Of a stretch of DNA of 64,000 nucleotides, positions 17,445 through 26,265 are shown in pieces; position 1 is the stretch's first letter, and each line of letters starts with the position of its first letter. The notes beneath the pieces were generated by a model. The model was not told the origin of the DNA, did no database searches, and was given only the letters and a program-made list of their open reading frames with translations. The position numbers and the translations under genes are program-made. The stretch lies in NCBI GenBank assembly GCA_025060615.1, contig JANXBS010000017.1, positions 1-64,000 on the forward strand. The letters run 5' to 3'. This DNA comes from Anaerolineae bacterium (GTDB lineage Bacteria; Chloroflexota; Anaerolineae; DUEN01).

Positions 17445-19046
17445 CTAGCGGGGCTCCAGGGTCACATCCACTAGCCAGGGGAACCAGCCACGGGCGTCGT
17501 AGCGAAGCCCCTTCACCCGCGCGCTGGCCACATTCAGGTTCACGTAATCACGAATCGGCAGGATGAGTGCCGCCTCCATAATCCTGTTCTGGACCTGGCT
17601 GTACAGTTGGCGACGGATCGCTGGATCCGCCGTACGCGCGCCCTGGTCCAGCCACTCGTCCAGTTCCGGATCAGCCACCTTCGACCAGTTAAAAGCCGCA
17701 TCTGAGCGGAAGAAGCTGCGCAAAAGATCAGGATCAGTGCCCGACAGGAAGAACGGGATCAGATGAACGGCGCCGCTGCGCCCAGCCTCCAGCAAGGCAC
17801 CATAGGGCACTTGTTGCGCGCTCAGTTCGATGCCAAGCTCTTGCCACTGCGCTTGCAAGAGTTGTATCACTTCCGGCACGTATCCAAACCCCATGATCAC
17901 GGCCTCCAAGCGAAGCGGCTGGCCATTCTTCTGTCGGAGCTCGCCCACCTGCAGCCATCCAGCCTCATCTAGCAATTGCGTTGCCCGCGCCGAATCATAA
18001 GGATACATTGTCTCCACGGCGGGATCATAGCCTAAAGTGACGCGTGTCAGCGGGCCATAGGCCACTGGCGACAGCCCGCCGAAGACAGAGCTGACGATCG
18101 CCGCCCGATCGGTGGCGTACAATAGGGCTTGACGCACGCGCACGTCATCGAGAGGGGGGCGCATCGTGTTTAGGAAGAATTGGAGGGACATGCCGGGGAT
18201 CGGCACGGCGAGGAGCTGGAAGCGTGGGTCTTGGGCCAGACGCTGCGCGTCCAGCGGCGGCACTTCCCCCATCACGTCTGCCTGTCCCGACTCCAGAGCT
18301 ATAGCGCGGGTGGCGGGATCTGTGTAAAAGCGGAAGATGATCTCGTCCAGATAGGCCGGGCCCGAATGAGAAAACACGCGTGGCCCCCATTGATAGTCTG
18401 GATTGCGAGCCAGCGTCAGATGATCGTTTGGAATATACTCGACGAAACGGAAGGGGCCAGTGCCCACCTGGTGAAGCTGGTAGTCGGTTCCCCACTGTCG
18501 CAACGCTGTCGGTGAGGCTATCCCTAAGTAGACCTGGCTCAGGCTGTCCAACAGGGGCGCAAACGGTTCTCGTAAGTGAATAGCGACAGTGTATCCGTCG
18601 ATCACCTCGGTTCGCTCGTAAGGTCCCAGCATGAACACGGCCTTCTGCGACTTCGTGTTGGGATCAGCGATGCGATCTAGATTGACTTTAACCGCCTCGG
18701 CGTTGAAAGGTGTTCCGTCATGGAAACGCACGTCGCGGCGGAGGGTGAAGGTATAAGTCCGCCCATCTTCAGAGATAGTCCACGACTCGGCTAGGCCGGG
18801 CACGAATTCGCCGGTGGCGGGGTCCTGGTAGATCAGGGTATCGTATACACTGGTGAGCGGGATGCCCAGCTCAGAGGAGGCGTTTACGTGAGGATCAATC
18901 CCTGATGGGGCGAGCGTAAGCCCGTAGACCAACCGGCGCGGCGCCGGCGTCGCTGGCATACAGGCGAACAACAGTGCGACGAGCAAAGCCAGAGATGCCC
19001 AGGTTAGTCCGATGCTCTTTCGAGCGGGAAAAGATGAGGCTCTCAT
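17445..19046 (-). CDS. ABC transporter substrate-binding lipoprotein, SBP family 5
   Basis: A 533-residue extracytoplasmic binding protein for peptides or related solutes (SBP_bac_5). The signal peptide ends in a lipobox (LLFAC) so the protein is membrane-anchored. Family segments include LAESWTISEDGRTYTFTLR, DVRFHDGTPFNAEAVK and VRQALLYATDRAAIV. The ATG at 19046 has a strong GGAGGTG; an in-frame GTG nine bases earlier overlaps this ribosome site. The ligand cannot be inferred. It is the first gene of the dpp-like cluster, which ends facing the molybdenum hydroxylase operon. Confidence 0.92.
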   Translation of the reverse strand: MRASSFPARKSIGLTWASLALLVALLFACMPATPAPRRLVYGLTLAPSGIDPHVNASSELGIPLTSVYDTLIYQDPATGEFVPGLAESWTISEDGRTYTFTLRRDVRFHDGTPFNAEAVKVNLDRIADPNTKSQKAVFMLGPYERTEVIDGYTVAIHLREPFAPLLDSLSQVYLGIASPTALRQWGTDYQLHQVGTGPFRFVEYIPNDHLTLARNPDYQWGPRVFSHSGPAYLDEIIFRFYTDPATRAIALESGQADVMGEVPPLDAQRLAQDPRFQLLAVPIPGMSLQFFLNTMRPPLDDVRVRQALLYATDRAAIVSSVFGGLSPVAYGPLTRVTLGYDPAVETMYPYDSARATQLLDEAGWLQVGELRQKNGQPLRLEAVIMGFGYVPEVIQLLQAQWQELGIELSAQQVPYGALLEAGRSGAVHLIPFFLSGTDPDLLRSFFRSDAAFNWSKVADPELDEWLDQGARTADPAIRRQLYSQVQNRIMEAALILPIRDYVNLNVASARVKGLRYDARGWFPWLVDVTLEPR

Positions 19047-19250
19047 TACTTTCACCTCCGGTGTCAGTTAGTGTGGTTAATGCTAGCCTATTGTATCATG
19101 ACTGCCTGGTGCTCACGATTGTTACAGCGTGTCAAACCTTGAGACGTAGTGATCCTAGTACGGTAGCGCGCTATCCAGTTTTTGCCCTAAGGGAGCCTCT
19201 TTTCTAACATCGTCTTCGCCTTCTAATATGGGCTCTTGGCGCAAACACCC

Positions 19251-19279
19251 TTGACAAGCTTGCGGAAGTACGCGATAAT
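19251..19279 (+). promoter_or_regulatory. promoter of the LacI-family gene
   Basis: TTGACA (19251-19256), a 17-bp spacer and GATAAT (19274-19279), about 70 bases before the regulator start. The -10 box overlaps a long inverted repeat. The rest of the 300-base gap to the divergent dpp-like gene shows no other strong signal. Confidence 0.75.
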
Positions 19280-19307
19280 CGAATCGCTTCGACTAAGCGT
19301 TTCGATT
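19277..19307 (+). promoter_or_regulatory. inverted repeat, likely operator of the LacI-family regulator
   Basis: Two 13-base arms (AATCGAATCGCTT at 19277-19289 and AAGCGTTTCGATT at 19295-19307) match in 12 of 13 positions around a 5-base centre. The site covers the -10 box and start point, where a repressor would block transcription. It is longer and has a wider centre than a classic LacI operator, so an RNA hairpin is an alternative. Confidence 0.55.
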
Positions 19308-19349
19308 GATTGGTTCTTGCGACACTCTCTGCGACCTTTAGAGGTGACT

Positions 19350-20417
19350 ATGCCCACGATGTTAGATGTGGCCAGAAAGGCCGGCGTGGCCCTAAGCACG
19401 GTCTCCTATGCCCTAAATGGTACACGCCCAATCTCCGAAGAGACTCGCCGGCGTATCTTCGCGGCAATAGAGGAGCTCGGATATCGGCCACATGCCCTTG
19501 CGCGCGGCCTAGCTAGCAAGCGCAGCAGGATCATCGCTCTGCTCTTTCCCACACCAGAGCGTGGTTTTGGTATCACAGAACTCGAGTTTGTCACTAGCGC
19601 AGCCGATGCCGCCAAAGAAAGAGGATATCATCTGATCCTATGGCCAACCGGAATACACGATCTAAGCGAACTAGAACGGTTAACCCAGCAGGGTCTAGCA
19701 GACGGCGTAGTGGTCATGGAAGTGCATATGAACGATGAGCGTATTAACCTGCTACGCAAGAATGGTGTCCTCTTCAGCATGATTGGGCGTTGTACAGACC
19801 CTACTGGCATCAGCTATGTAGACATCGACTTTGAGTGGAGTATGCAGGAGGTAGTTCGCTATTTATCTGCATTGGGACACACCCATATAGCCTTTCTGAA
19901 CCAATCCCAGGCGGCATTTGACGCAGGCTATGGCCCAGTCGTGCGCACTCATATCGGTTTCAGGCGGGCAGTGCAAGATGCCGAGTTGAATGGCATCGCG
20001 CGATTTTGTCGCGCTGCGCCATGGGCCGGATATGAAGCATTCAATGAGCTGCTAACAGAATGCCCTGATCTGACTGCTATCGTGACCATGAACGAGCGAG
20101 CGATTCCTGGAATCATGCAAGCCATCGCCGACCGTGGTTGGCACATCCCCGAGGATTTTTCGTTGGTTGGAATTGCCTCATCGGCGCGCCTAGCTGAGAT
20201 GACAATTCCCCCTTTGACGACAGCAGATGCCCCTATTGCTGAGATGGGTCGTCTAGGGGTTGAACTGTTGATCAATCAATTGGAGGCCCAGGAACGGAGC
20301 ACTTCGCAGATGTTGTTGCCGTGTTCTCTCGTCATACGCGGCAGCTCCGGCCCCAGCCGCCGGAGACCTAGTATGTTGAAAAGATCTACGATTGGGAGCC
20401 AAGAGATCGCGCTTTGA
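19350..20417 (+). CDS. LacI-family transcription regulator
   Basis: A 355-residue regulator. The N-terminal helix-turn-helix and hinge helix are typical: MLDVARKAGVALSTVSYALN, then ISEETRRRIFAAIEELGYRP. A periplasmic-binding-like effector domain follows, with late family blocks IPEDFSLVGIASSARLAEMT and LTTADAPIAEMGRLGVELL. The ATG at 19350 follows AGAGGTG. It probably represses its own promoter and the sugar transporter and glycosidase genes behind it in response to a sugar. No second copy of the operator was seen ahead of the transporter genes. Confidence 0.9.
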   Translation: MPTMLDVARKAGVALSTVSYALNGTRPISEETRRRIFAAIEELGYRPHALARGLASKRSRIIALLFPTPERGFGITELEFVTSAADAAKERGYHLILWPTGIHDLSELERLTQQGLADGVVVMEVHMNDERINLLRKNGVLFSMIGRCTDPTGISYVDIDFEWSMQEVVRYLSALGHTHIAFLNQSQAAFDAGYGPVVRTHIGFRRAVQDAELNGIARFCRAAPWAGYEAFNELLTECPDLTAIVTMNERAIPGIMQAIADRGWHIPEDFSLVGIASSARLAEMTIPPLTTADAPIAEMGRLGVELLINQLEAQERSTSQMLLPCSLVIRGSSGPSRRRPSMLKRSTIGSQEIAL

Positions 20418-20584
20418 CGTGAACACAAAAGGCTTGTGGCAGACGGGCTTTGTTCTGTAGCGCCTGCCTTACTTAGTGTTCAACCTAGTAATAGGCCTTT
20501 AGGCTTCAGACCTTAGTAGTAGCCATTCGGTTTTCGCAAGGTGGCAAGCCAGTGCCACCAACTACCCGAAAGGAGGGTTTTACC

Positions 20585-21922
20585 ATGAGCTCGGTATACA
20601 AGACTTCTCGACGTCATTTCCTGAAGCTTTGTGTGGGAACTACAGGAGTGTTGGCATTAGCCGCTTGTGCTCCAATCACACCGCCGACAGCGCCTACTGC
20701 AGCCCCGGCCCCCTTACCTGCAGAGAAGCGTGTCTTCAAGGTATGGCACTATGAAGTCGGATATGCCATGGGGGATTCATGGGCTGACGCCATGGAAGAC
20801 TTCAAAGCCATGCATCCGGATGTCGAGCTCGTGTTCGAGGAGAAGACCTTTGAGCAGATCATGGAAACTGCCCGGATGATCCTGAGCTCTCAGGAAGTGC
20901 CGGATGTCATGGAAATCAACAAAGGCAACGCCACAGCCGGTTTATACTCTAAAGAAGGGCTGCTCACCGACCTTACGGAAGTCGCCAAGGAGCGTGGCTG
21001 GGACAAGATCCTAAGCCCGAGCGTGCAGACTACCTGCCGCTACGATGAAAATGGGATCATGGGCTCGGGGAAGCTGTACGGCGTCACCACCTACGGCGAA
21101 TTCGTCATGGTCTACTACAACAAGGACATGTTTAAGCAGCATGGAGTGGAAGTACCCACCAGCCTGGAAGAATTTGAGGCTATCGCTGACAAGTTCCTCG
21201 CCGAGGGGATCACCCCCTTAACCCTGGGTGCCGCCGACCTGTGGCCGCAGACCCATAACTGGCAGGAGCTGCTTCTCTACAAGGCCGACCGGGAGCTGAT
21301 CAACAACTTCCAGTTTCTTAAAGGCGAGGTCGATTTCCATGGCCCGGCTTTCTCTTTCGCCGCTGAAAAGTTCGCCGAGCATATTAGAAAAGGCTATTAT
21401 GGCCCCAATGCCAATGCGGTGAGTTATGTCGATGCCAATTCCGTCTTCTTCCAGGGCAAGGCTCCTATGAACCTGACGGGCACTTGGGCGTTCGGTGAAT
21501 TCATGAAGCAGATCAAGGACTTTGACTGGGGTATGTTCCTCATGCCCGGCAAGAAACTGAACACTGGTTCCGGCGGCAATCTCTGGATCGTGCCAGCTCA
21601 TGCTAAGAACAAAGATTTGGCTTACGATTTCATTGACTTGACCTTGGCCAAGAAAGCCCAGACGGTCCTAGCCAACGCCGGCGGCATTGCGCTCAATGCC
21701 GATCTCTCCCAAGTCACGGATCCAAAAGTACGCGAACTAAACGCCCTCTTTGCCACCATCATCGAGAACGACGGTCTAGCCTTCTACCCTGACTGGCCCG
21801 TGCCCGGCTATCTGGATATCCTGGGCGGTTGTCTCCAGGATCTGATCGCTGGTATAAAGTCCCCTGCGGAATTCAACGACTGCATCGCCGGCCCCTACAA
21901 TGAATACAAGGCATCCCTATAG
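20585..21922 (+). CDS. sugar ABC transporter substrate-binding lipoprotein with Tat-type signal
   Basis: A 445-residue family 1 solute-binding protein (CUT1 sugar class). The signal peptide has a twin-arginine motif (SRRHFLKLC) and a lipobox (ALAAC), so it is probably exported folded and then lipid-anchored. The mature part has the MalE-like pattern, including YNKDMFKQHGVEVPTSLEEF and FFQGKAPMNLTGTWAFGEF. The ATG at 20585 follows AAAGGAGGG. A long hairpin separates it from the permease genes. The ligand is probably a glucoside or xyloside given the GH31 enzyme at the end of the cluster. Confidence 0.92.
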   Translation: MSSVYKTSRRHFLKLCVGTTGVLALAACAPITPPTAPTAAPAPLPAEKRVFKVWHYEVGYAMGDSWADAMEDFKAMHPDVELVFEEKTFEQIMETARMILSSQEVPDVMEINKGNATAGLYSKEGLLTDLTEVAKERGWDKILSPSVQTTCRYDENGIMGSGKLYGVTTYGEFVMVYYNKDMFKQHGVEVPTSLEEFEAIADKFLAEGITPLTLGAADLWPQTHNWQELLLYKADRELINNFQFLKGEVDFHGPAFSFAAEKFAEHIRKGYYGPNANAVSYVDANSVFFQGKAPMNLTGTWAFGEFMKQIKDFDWGMFLMPGKKLNTGSGGNLWIVPAHAKNKDLAYDFIDLTLAKKAQTVLANAGGIALNADLSQVTDPKVRELNALFATIIENDGLAFYPDWPVPGYLDILGGCLQDLIAGIKSPAEFNDCIAGPYNEYKASL

Positions 21923-21973
21923 TAGCTGTAGGGGCGCAAAATCCTTGCGTTCCTACAGCAGAGCATAGTGAGA

Positions 21974-22016
21974 AATTCAAGGCAGTGCTCTTGACATGAG
22001 AGCACTGCCTTGAATT
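21974..22016 (+). promoter_or_regulatory. long perfect hairpin between binding protein and permease genes
   Basis: Two exact 17-base arms (21974-21990 and 22000-22016) surround a 9-base loop. There is no T-tract, so it is unlikely to be a full terminator. It could protect the 3' end of the binding-protein message and lower permease expression. Its right arm ends 11 bases before the permease ATG. Confidence 0.8.
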
Positions 22017-22027
22017 AGGGAGGACCC

Positions 22028-22924
22028 ATGACGCACAAAGGTTCTTCCCTATATAGAGGATATGCACTGTTTCTGCTGCCAGGCGTCCTCGCCTTTCTGG
22101 TCCTTATCCTATTTCCTTTCCTGGCCAATATTGGGCTCTCTTTTACCAAGTGGTCAGGGGTGGGCAAACCCGTTTGGATCGGCTTAGCCAACTACGAGAG
22201 GGCGATCAGCGATTCCTCTTTTTGGGCTTCATTTAAGAATAATCTGCTCCTGATCGTGGCTATGACCATCATCCCGACCATCGTCGGGCTGTTCCTAGCT
22301 GCATTTCTCTTTGACTACATCGCCGATAAATTTGGCCAGGGCGTTGCCAGCATCTTCCGCGCTGGCTTCTATTTGCCCCAAATCATCCCTTTAGTGGTAG
22401 CCGGCATTGTCTGGAGATGGATCTACCAACCACAGTGGGGAGCCCTGAACGGGCTGTTGAGGTTCTTAGGGCTCGATTCGCTGGCTCGCCCTTGGCTAGG
22501 GGATCATTCTACCGCCATGTATGCGGTCATGGGAATGATGGTCTGGTTTCAGATCGGCTATCCTCTGGTCATCTTTATGGCTGCTTTACAAAGGATCGAT
22601 CCCGAATTGTATGAGGCAGCCGCGCTCGATGGTGCCTCCTGGTTACAGAAGTTCTTCCGTATCACTATCCACCTTATTCGACCGGAAATAGCTGTAGTGG
22701 TTTTGACCACCGCCATCCATGCCCTGAAGATCTTTGCTCCCATCTATTCTATGACCAGAGGCGGGCCGGGGAAAGCGACCATTGTCGCCTCTTACTTTTC
22801 TTATCAAAACTTCTTTGAGCGTTCCAACGTAGGATATGGTGCAACAATAGCAACGATACTGACCCTCATCATCGTTTTGCTTACCATCGGCTTCATCCTT
22901 GCGCAAACACGACGAGAGGAATAG
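22028..22924 (+). CDS. sugar ABC transporter permease (MalF-like)
   Basis: A 298-residue CUT1 permease with about six membrane helices. The first is ALFLLPGVLAFLVLILFPF. The EAA loop that docks the ATPase is YEAAALDGASWLQKFFRIT. The ATG at 22028 has AGGGAGG just upstream. It partners with the next permease gene 14 bases downstream; no ATPase gene is in the cluster, so a shared MsiK-type ATPase is likely encoded elsewhere. Confidence 0.93.
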   Translation: MTHKGSSLYRGYALFLLPGVLAFLVLILFPFLANIGLSFTKWSGVGKPVWIGLANYERAISDSSFWASFKNNLLLIVAMTIIPTIVGLFLAAFLFDYIADKFGQGVASIFRAGFYLPQIIPLVVAGIVWRWIYQPQWGALNGLLRFLGLDSLARPWLGDHSTAMYAVMGMMVWFQIGYPLVIFMAALQRIDPELYEAAALDGASWLQKFFRITIHLIRPEIAVVVLTTAIHALKIFAPIYSMTRGGPGKATIVASYFSYQNFFERSNVGYGATIATILTLIIVLLTIGFILAQTRREE

Positions 22925-22938
22925 GGGAACTTCCAAAT

Positions 22939-23781
22939 ATGGTCAGCAAATCCCTAATCGCTGATGGAGTGAGCAAATCGCTTTCCTTGGTTATTCTGAT
23001 TGTGCTGTTGTTGGCCGTGCTTTCTCCCTTTGCTATCATAACATTCAACACGTTTAAGACCGAGGCCGAGTTATATACCCGTGGCCCATTGAGCCTGCCC
23101 AAAAGCCTTGATCTGACAACCCTCCGAGAGACATGGGCCAGGGTGGATTATACGACCAAATTAATGAACAGCTTGGTCATCAGCACAGCAGTGGCGTTCT
23201 TAGCTGTCGGATTATCATTGCTTAATGCCTACGCCCTGGGGATAGGGCAGATCAGAGGGAGAGCGTTTCTTCTTGTGCTCTTTATCCTGGCCATCACCCT
23301 GCCAGAGGAAGTACTTGCCTATCCTTTGTACTATTTCTTCAAGTCAGTTGGGCTGTATAACACCCGCCTGGCCGTCATCCTGGTCCTTACAGTGCTTCAC
23401 GCCTCCTATGGCACGTACCTGCTGACTTCGGTGTTCAGCGTATTCAGCAGAGAGCTGATTGACGCGGCAATGATTGATGGGTGCAACAAACTACAGCTAT
23501 TGTTTAAGATCATCGTGCCACTGAGCAAGCCATCGCTCTCGGTGCTTTTTGTGTTCTTCTTCATCTGGACATGGAATGCGTTCTTCCTACCGTTGATCTT
23601 CCTTGTCTCCAATACGAAGCAGACGGTTCCGCTCGCCGCCGCTGTATTTCAGACTCAACATGAGACGCTTCTCACCCCTCAGAGCGCGTCAGCTTTCCTC
23701 GGTGTTCTCCCTTGCCTCATTTTCTTTGTCCTCTTCCAGAGGACGCTGACAAAGGGCATTACAGTGGGAGCACTCAAGTAA
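22939..23781 (+). CDS. sugar ABC transporter permease (MalG-like)
   Basis: A 280-residue CUT1 permease of the MalG type. It begins with a membrane helix (LVILIVLLLAVLSPFAIITF) and a periplasmic segment. It carries the EAA loop IDAAMIDGCNKLQLLFKIIV and ends with the common KGITVGALK tail. It follows the MalF-like gene closely and precedes the GH31 gene by 23 bases, so uptake and hydrolysis are co-expressed. Confidence 0.93.
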   Translation: MVSKSLIADGVSKSLSLVILIVLLLAVLSPFAIITFNTFKTEAELYTRGPLSLPKSLDLTTLRETWARVDYTTKLMNSLVISTAVAFLAVGLSLLNAYALGIGQIRGRAFLLVLFILAITLPEEVLAYPLYYFFKSVGLYNTRLAVILVLTVLHASYGTYLLTSVFSVFSRELIDAAMIDGCNKLQLLFKIIVPLSKPSLSVLFVFFFIWTWNAFFLPLIFLVSNTKQTVPLAAAVFQTQHETLLTPQSASAFLGVLPCLIFFVLFQRTLTKGITVGALK

Positions 23782-23804
23782 ATTCCTCAATAAGGAGCAT
23801 AACC

Positions 23805-25808
23805 ATGATGGGCTTTCGTCAGGAAGGGAATTCCCTTGTTTGGGAACAAGATCACGAAACTGTGCGTATTGAGCCGTGGGGCCCTAATGGCCTGAGAGTG
23901 CGAGCTACGATGATGCCAGAGATCCGCGATGACCTGCCAGGTGCGCTGCTAGACCCTACCGCGACGAAGGCGCGGATCGAGGTCAGCGAGAGGCGCGCGG
24001 CCATCTACAATGGCGTCATCGCTGCTGAAATCGTTGTTCCAGATGAGGGCCAGGCCGGTGGCAATGTTCAGGCGACCATTCGCTTCTTGCACAACACCAC
24101 CGGCGCTGAATTGCTGGCTGAAGCGCCGTCGTATTTTCCTCGACCGCCAGCACGGCAGTTCAAGCCTGTAGGAGGCGATCTTTTCCATGTCCAAGCGCGG
24201 TTCAAGGCCTATGACGGCGAGCGGCTCTATGGGTTGGGCCAGCATCAGCACGGCCGGCTGGATCAGAAGGGGATTGTGGTTGACCTGTATCAATACAATA
24301 CCGAGGTCTGTATCCCCTTCGTACTATCGAGCCGAGGATATGGCTTCCTATGGAACAATCCGGCCGTGGGGCGAGTGGAATTGGGCCGGAATCAGACCCG
24401 TTGGGTAGCTGAGGCGACGCCGCAGATGGATTACTGGATCACGGCTGGCGATACGCCGGCGGAGATCATGGCCCGCTATGCCGACGCTACCGGTCATGTG
24501 CCACTCTTACCGAAGTGGGCAGCGGGTTTTTGGCAATCTAAACTGCGCTACCGCACCCAGGAGGAGTTGCTCTCCATCGCGCGAGAGTACAAGCGTCGTG
24601 GCCTGCCCTTGTCGGTCATCGTTATAGACTTCTTCCATTGGACAAAACAGGGGGATTGGCAATTCGACCCCAAGTGCTGGCCAGACCCGGCAGAGATGGT
24701 ACGCGAATTAGAGGAGATGGGTGTCAAATTGATGGTTTCCATCTGGCCCACCGTCAACCCGGCCAGCGCCAACTTCGAAAAGATGCGGCGGTGTGGATTA
24801 CTGCTTCGCACCGAGCGCGGCGTTCCGGCGATGATGCTCTTCACGGACACTGGGTTTGAAAGCCCCGTATACGTACACAACTACGATCCTACCCATCCGG
24901 AGGCGCGGCGCTTCATCTGGGAGCGGGCGCGTGAGGGCTACTACCGACATGGGATCAAGCTCTGGTGGCTCGATGCTTGCGAGCCGGAGATCCGCCATGG
25001 AGACCATGGGCATCTGCGTTTCCATATCGGCAATGGCTTGGCAGTAGCAAACATTTATCCCCTGATGCATCAGCGCGCCTTCTACGAGGGGATGCGCGCC
25101 GAGGGGGAAGAGGAAATCATCACCCTCTGCCGGTCAGCGTGGGCGGGAAGCCAGCGGTATGCGGCGGCGGTCTGGTCCGGGGACATCCGGTCTACCTTCG
25201 AGGCACTGCAGGCTCAGGTCCCCGCTGGGATGAACATTGGCCTGAGCGGCATCCCCTGGTGGACCACGGATATCGGCGGCTTCCTAGATGGTGACCCTGA
25301 ATCGCCTTACTTTCGCGAACTCATCGTGCGCTGGTTCCAGTACGGTGCTTTCTGCCCACTCTTTCGCTTACATGGCTTTCGGAAGCCAACCAGCGGCTGG
25401 CACACTGGGGGTCCCAATGAAGTATGGTCCTTCGGCAGCGAAGCCTATGCCATCATTAAAGAACTGCTCTTCCTGCGCGAGCGATTGCGACCTTACATTA
25501 TGGAGCAAATGCGCTTGGCTCATGAGCAAGGCATCCCGCCGATGCGCCCGCTCTTCTTCGACTTCCCCGAGGACAAAGACAGCTGGGCTATAGAGGACCA
25601 GTTCATGTTCGGACCTGACCTGCTTGTAGCCCCAGTACTCCACGAGGGAGCTCGTCGCCGCGAGATCTATTTGCCTAACGGAGCGACCTGGGCCGACGCT
25701 TGGACGGGCGAAGCGTTTGATGGCGGTCGGTGGATCAGGGCCGAGGCTCCATTGGAGCGAATCCCCCTTTTTCTACGCGAGAACGCAAAGTTGCCTATCC
25801 GCGTTTAA
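23805..25808 (+). CDS. GH31 glycosidase (alpha-glucosidase or alpha-xylosidase)
   Basis: A 667-residue intracellular enzyme of glycoside hydrolase family 31; no signal peptide. The nucleophile block is WWLDACEPEI with Asp390, and the acid/base block is AAAVWSGDI with Asp460. The N-terminal beta-sandwich and the pre-barrel GLGQHQHGRLDQKG are typical. The substrate loop is nearer to alpha-xylosidases than to maltases by general look, but this is a weak call. An in-frame start at 23712 overlaps the permease; the ATG at 23805 has AAGGAG nearby. It would cleave the sugar brought in by the upstream transporter. Confidence 0.92.
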   Translation: MMGFRQEGNSLVWEQDHETVRIEPWGPNGLRVRATMMPEIRDDLPGALLDPTATKARIEVSERRAAIYNGVIAAEIVVPDEGQAGGNVQATIRFLHNTTGAELLAEAPSYFPRPPARQFKPVGGDLFHVQARFKAYDGERLYGLGQHQHGRLDQKGIVVDLYQYNTEVCIPFVLSSRGYGFLWNNPAVGRVELGRNQTRWVAEATPQMDYWITAGDTPAEIMARYADATGHVPLLPKWAAGFWQSKLRYRTQEELLSIAREYKRRGLPLSVIVIDFFHWTKQGDWQFDPKCWPDPAEMVRELEEMGVKLMVSIWPTVNPASANFEKMRRCGLLLRTERGVPAMMLFTDTGFESPVYVHNYDPTHPEARRFIWERAREGYYRHGIKLWWLDACEPEIRHGDHGHLRFHIGNGLAVANIYPLMHQRAFYEGMRAEGEEEIITLCRSAWAGSQRYAAAVWSGDIRSTFEALQAQVPAGMNIGLSGIPWWTTDIGGFLDGDPESPYFRELIVRWFQYGAFCPLFRLHGFRKPTSGWHTGGPNEVWSFGSEAYAIIKELLFLRERLRPYIMEQMRLAHEQGIPPMRPLFFDFPEDKDSWAIEDQFMFGPDLLVAPVLHEGARRREIYLPNGATWADAWTGEAFDGGRWIRAEAPLERIPLFLRENAKLPIRV

Positions 25809-25927
25809 ATAGCAACTTCGCTACTGCGGCAGGTACCTATACTTCTATTCATCTACTGCAAACCGGAAAGAAGGTGATTTGACTCTATTTTGCCATATTA
25901 AGCCTAACAAGCAAGCACCACATGCAC

Positions 25928-25956
25928 TTGACACCGCAAAGCCCGTTTGGTATAAT
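25928..25956 (+). promoter_or_regulatory. consensus sigma70 promoter of a small RNA
   Basis: TTGACA (25928-25933), a 17-bp spacer and TATAAT (25951-25956): both hexamers and the spacing are the exact consensus. There is no open reading frame behind it, only a folded transcript that ends in a terminator. Confidence 0.9.
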
Positions 25957-25961
25957 GGCAA

Positions 25962-26180
25962 AGGGAAAGGCATGAAAAGCTTCCTTATCCCTATGATGCC
26001 GTAAGCGAAGTGGGAGCTGAGGCAGGGAGTGTCCATGTGCTGAACTACGGAAACAGAGGGGTAAAATCCCTCTATGAGGTAAAGCATATGGCACACTGAG
26101 GAGAGAACAGGCTGGGAGCCTGAGCTCGTATGGAAGCCCAAAAGCCTCGGTGGAAGCGGATGGCACACCGAGGTTTTTGT
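25962..26180 (+). ncRNA. ssrS: structured small RNA, candidate 6S RNA
   Basis: A transcript of about 218 bases from a consensus promoter to a terminator (CCTCGGTG 26145-26152 with CACCGAGG 26166-26173, then TTTTTG). It can fold into one long rod. GCUUCC (25979-25984) closes on GGAAGC (26132-26137). A central region is largely unpaired, with a small hairpin on its 3' side (CAGGCU 26108-26113 with AGCCUG 26117-26122). A 13-bp stem (26029-26041 with 26083-26096, one bulge) and an apical hairpin (AGAGGG 26055-26060 with CCCUCU 26068-26073) complete it. This layout is that of 6S RNA, which binds the sigma70 polymerase. It is not like tmRNA, RNase P RNA or SRP RNA. A novel small RNA remains possible. 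Confidence 0.6.
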
Positions 26181-26204
26181 TGCTATATGTTATTATGCTA
26201 TAAT
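26177..26204 (+). promoter_or_regulatory. candidate promoter of rpsU
   Basis: TTGTTG (26177-26182), a 16-bp spacer and TATAAT (26199-26204), about 60 bases before rpsU. The -35 box overlaps the T-tract of the small RNA terminator, so the two units are packed end to end. Confidence 0.55.
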
Positions 26205-26265
26205 GGAAACGGACACCAAACGCTATCGTGTAAAAATATCCGGACATAGAAGGAGGTGAGTCCCC

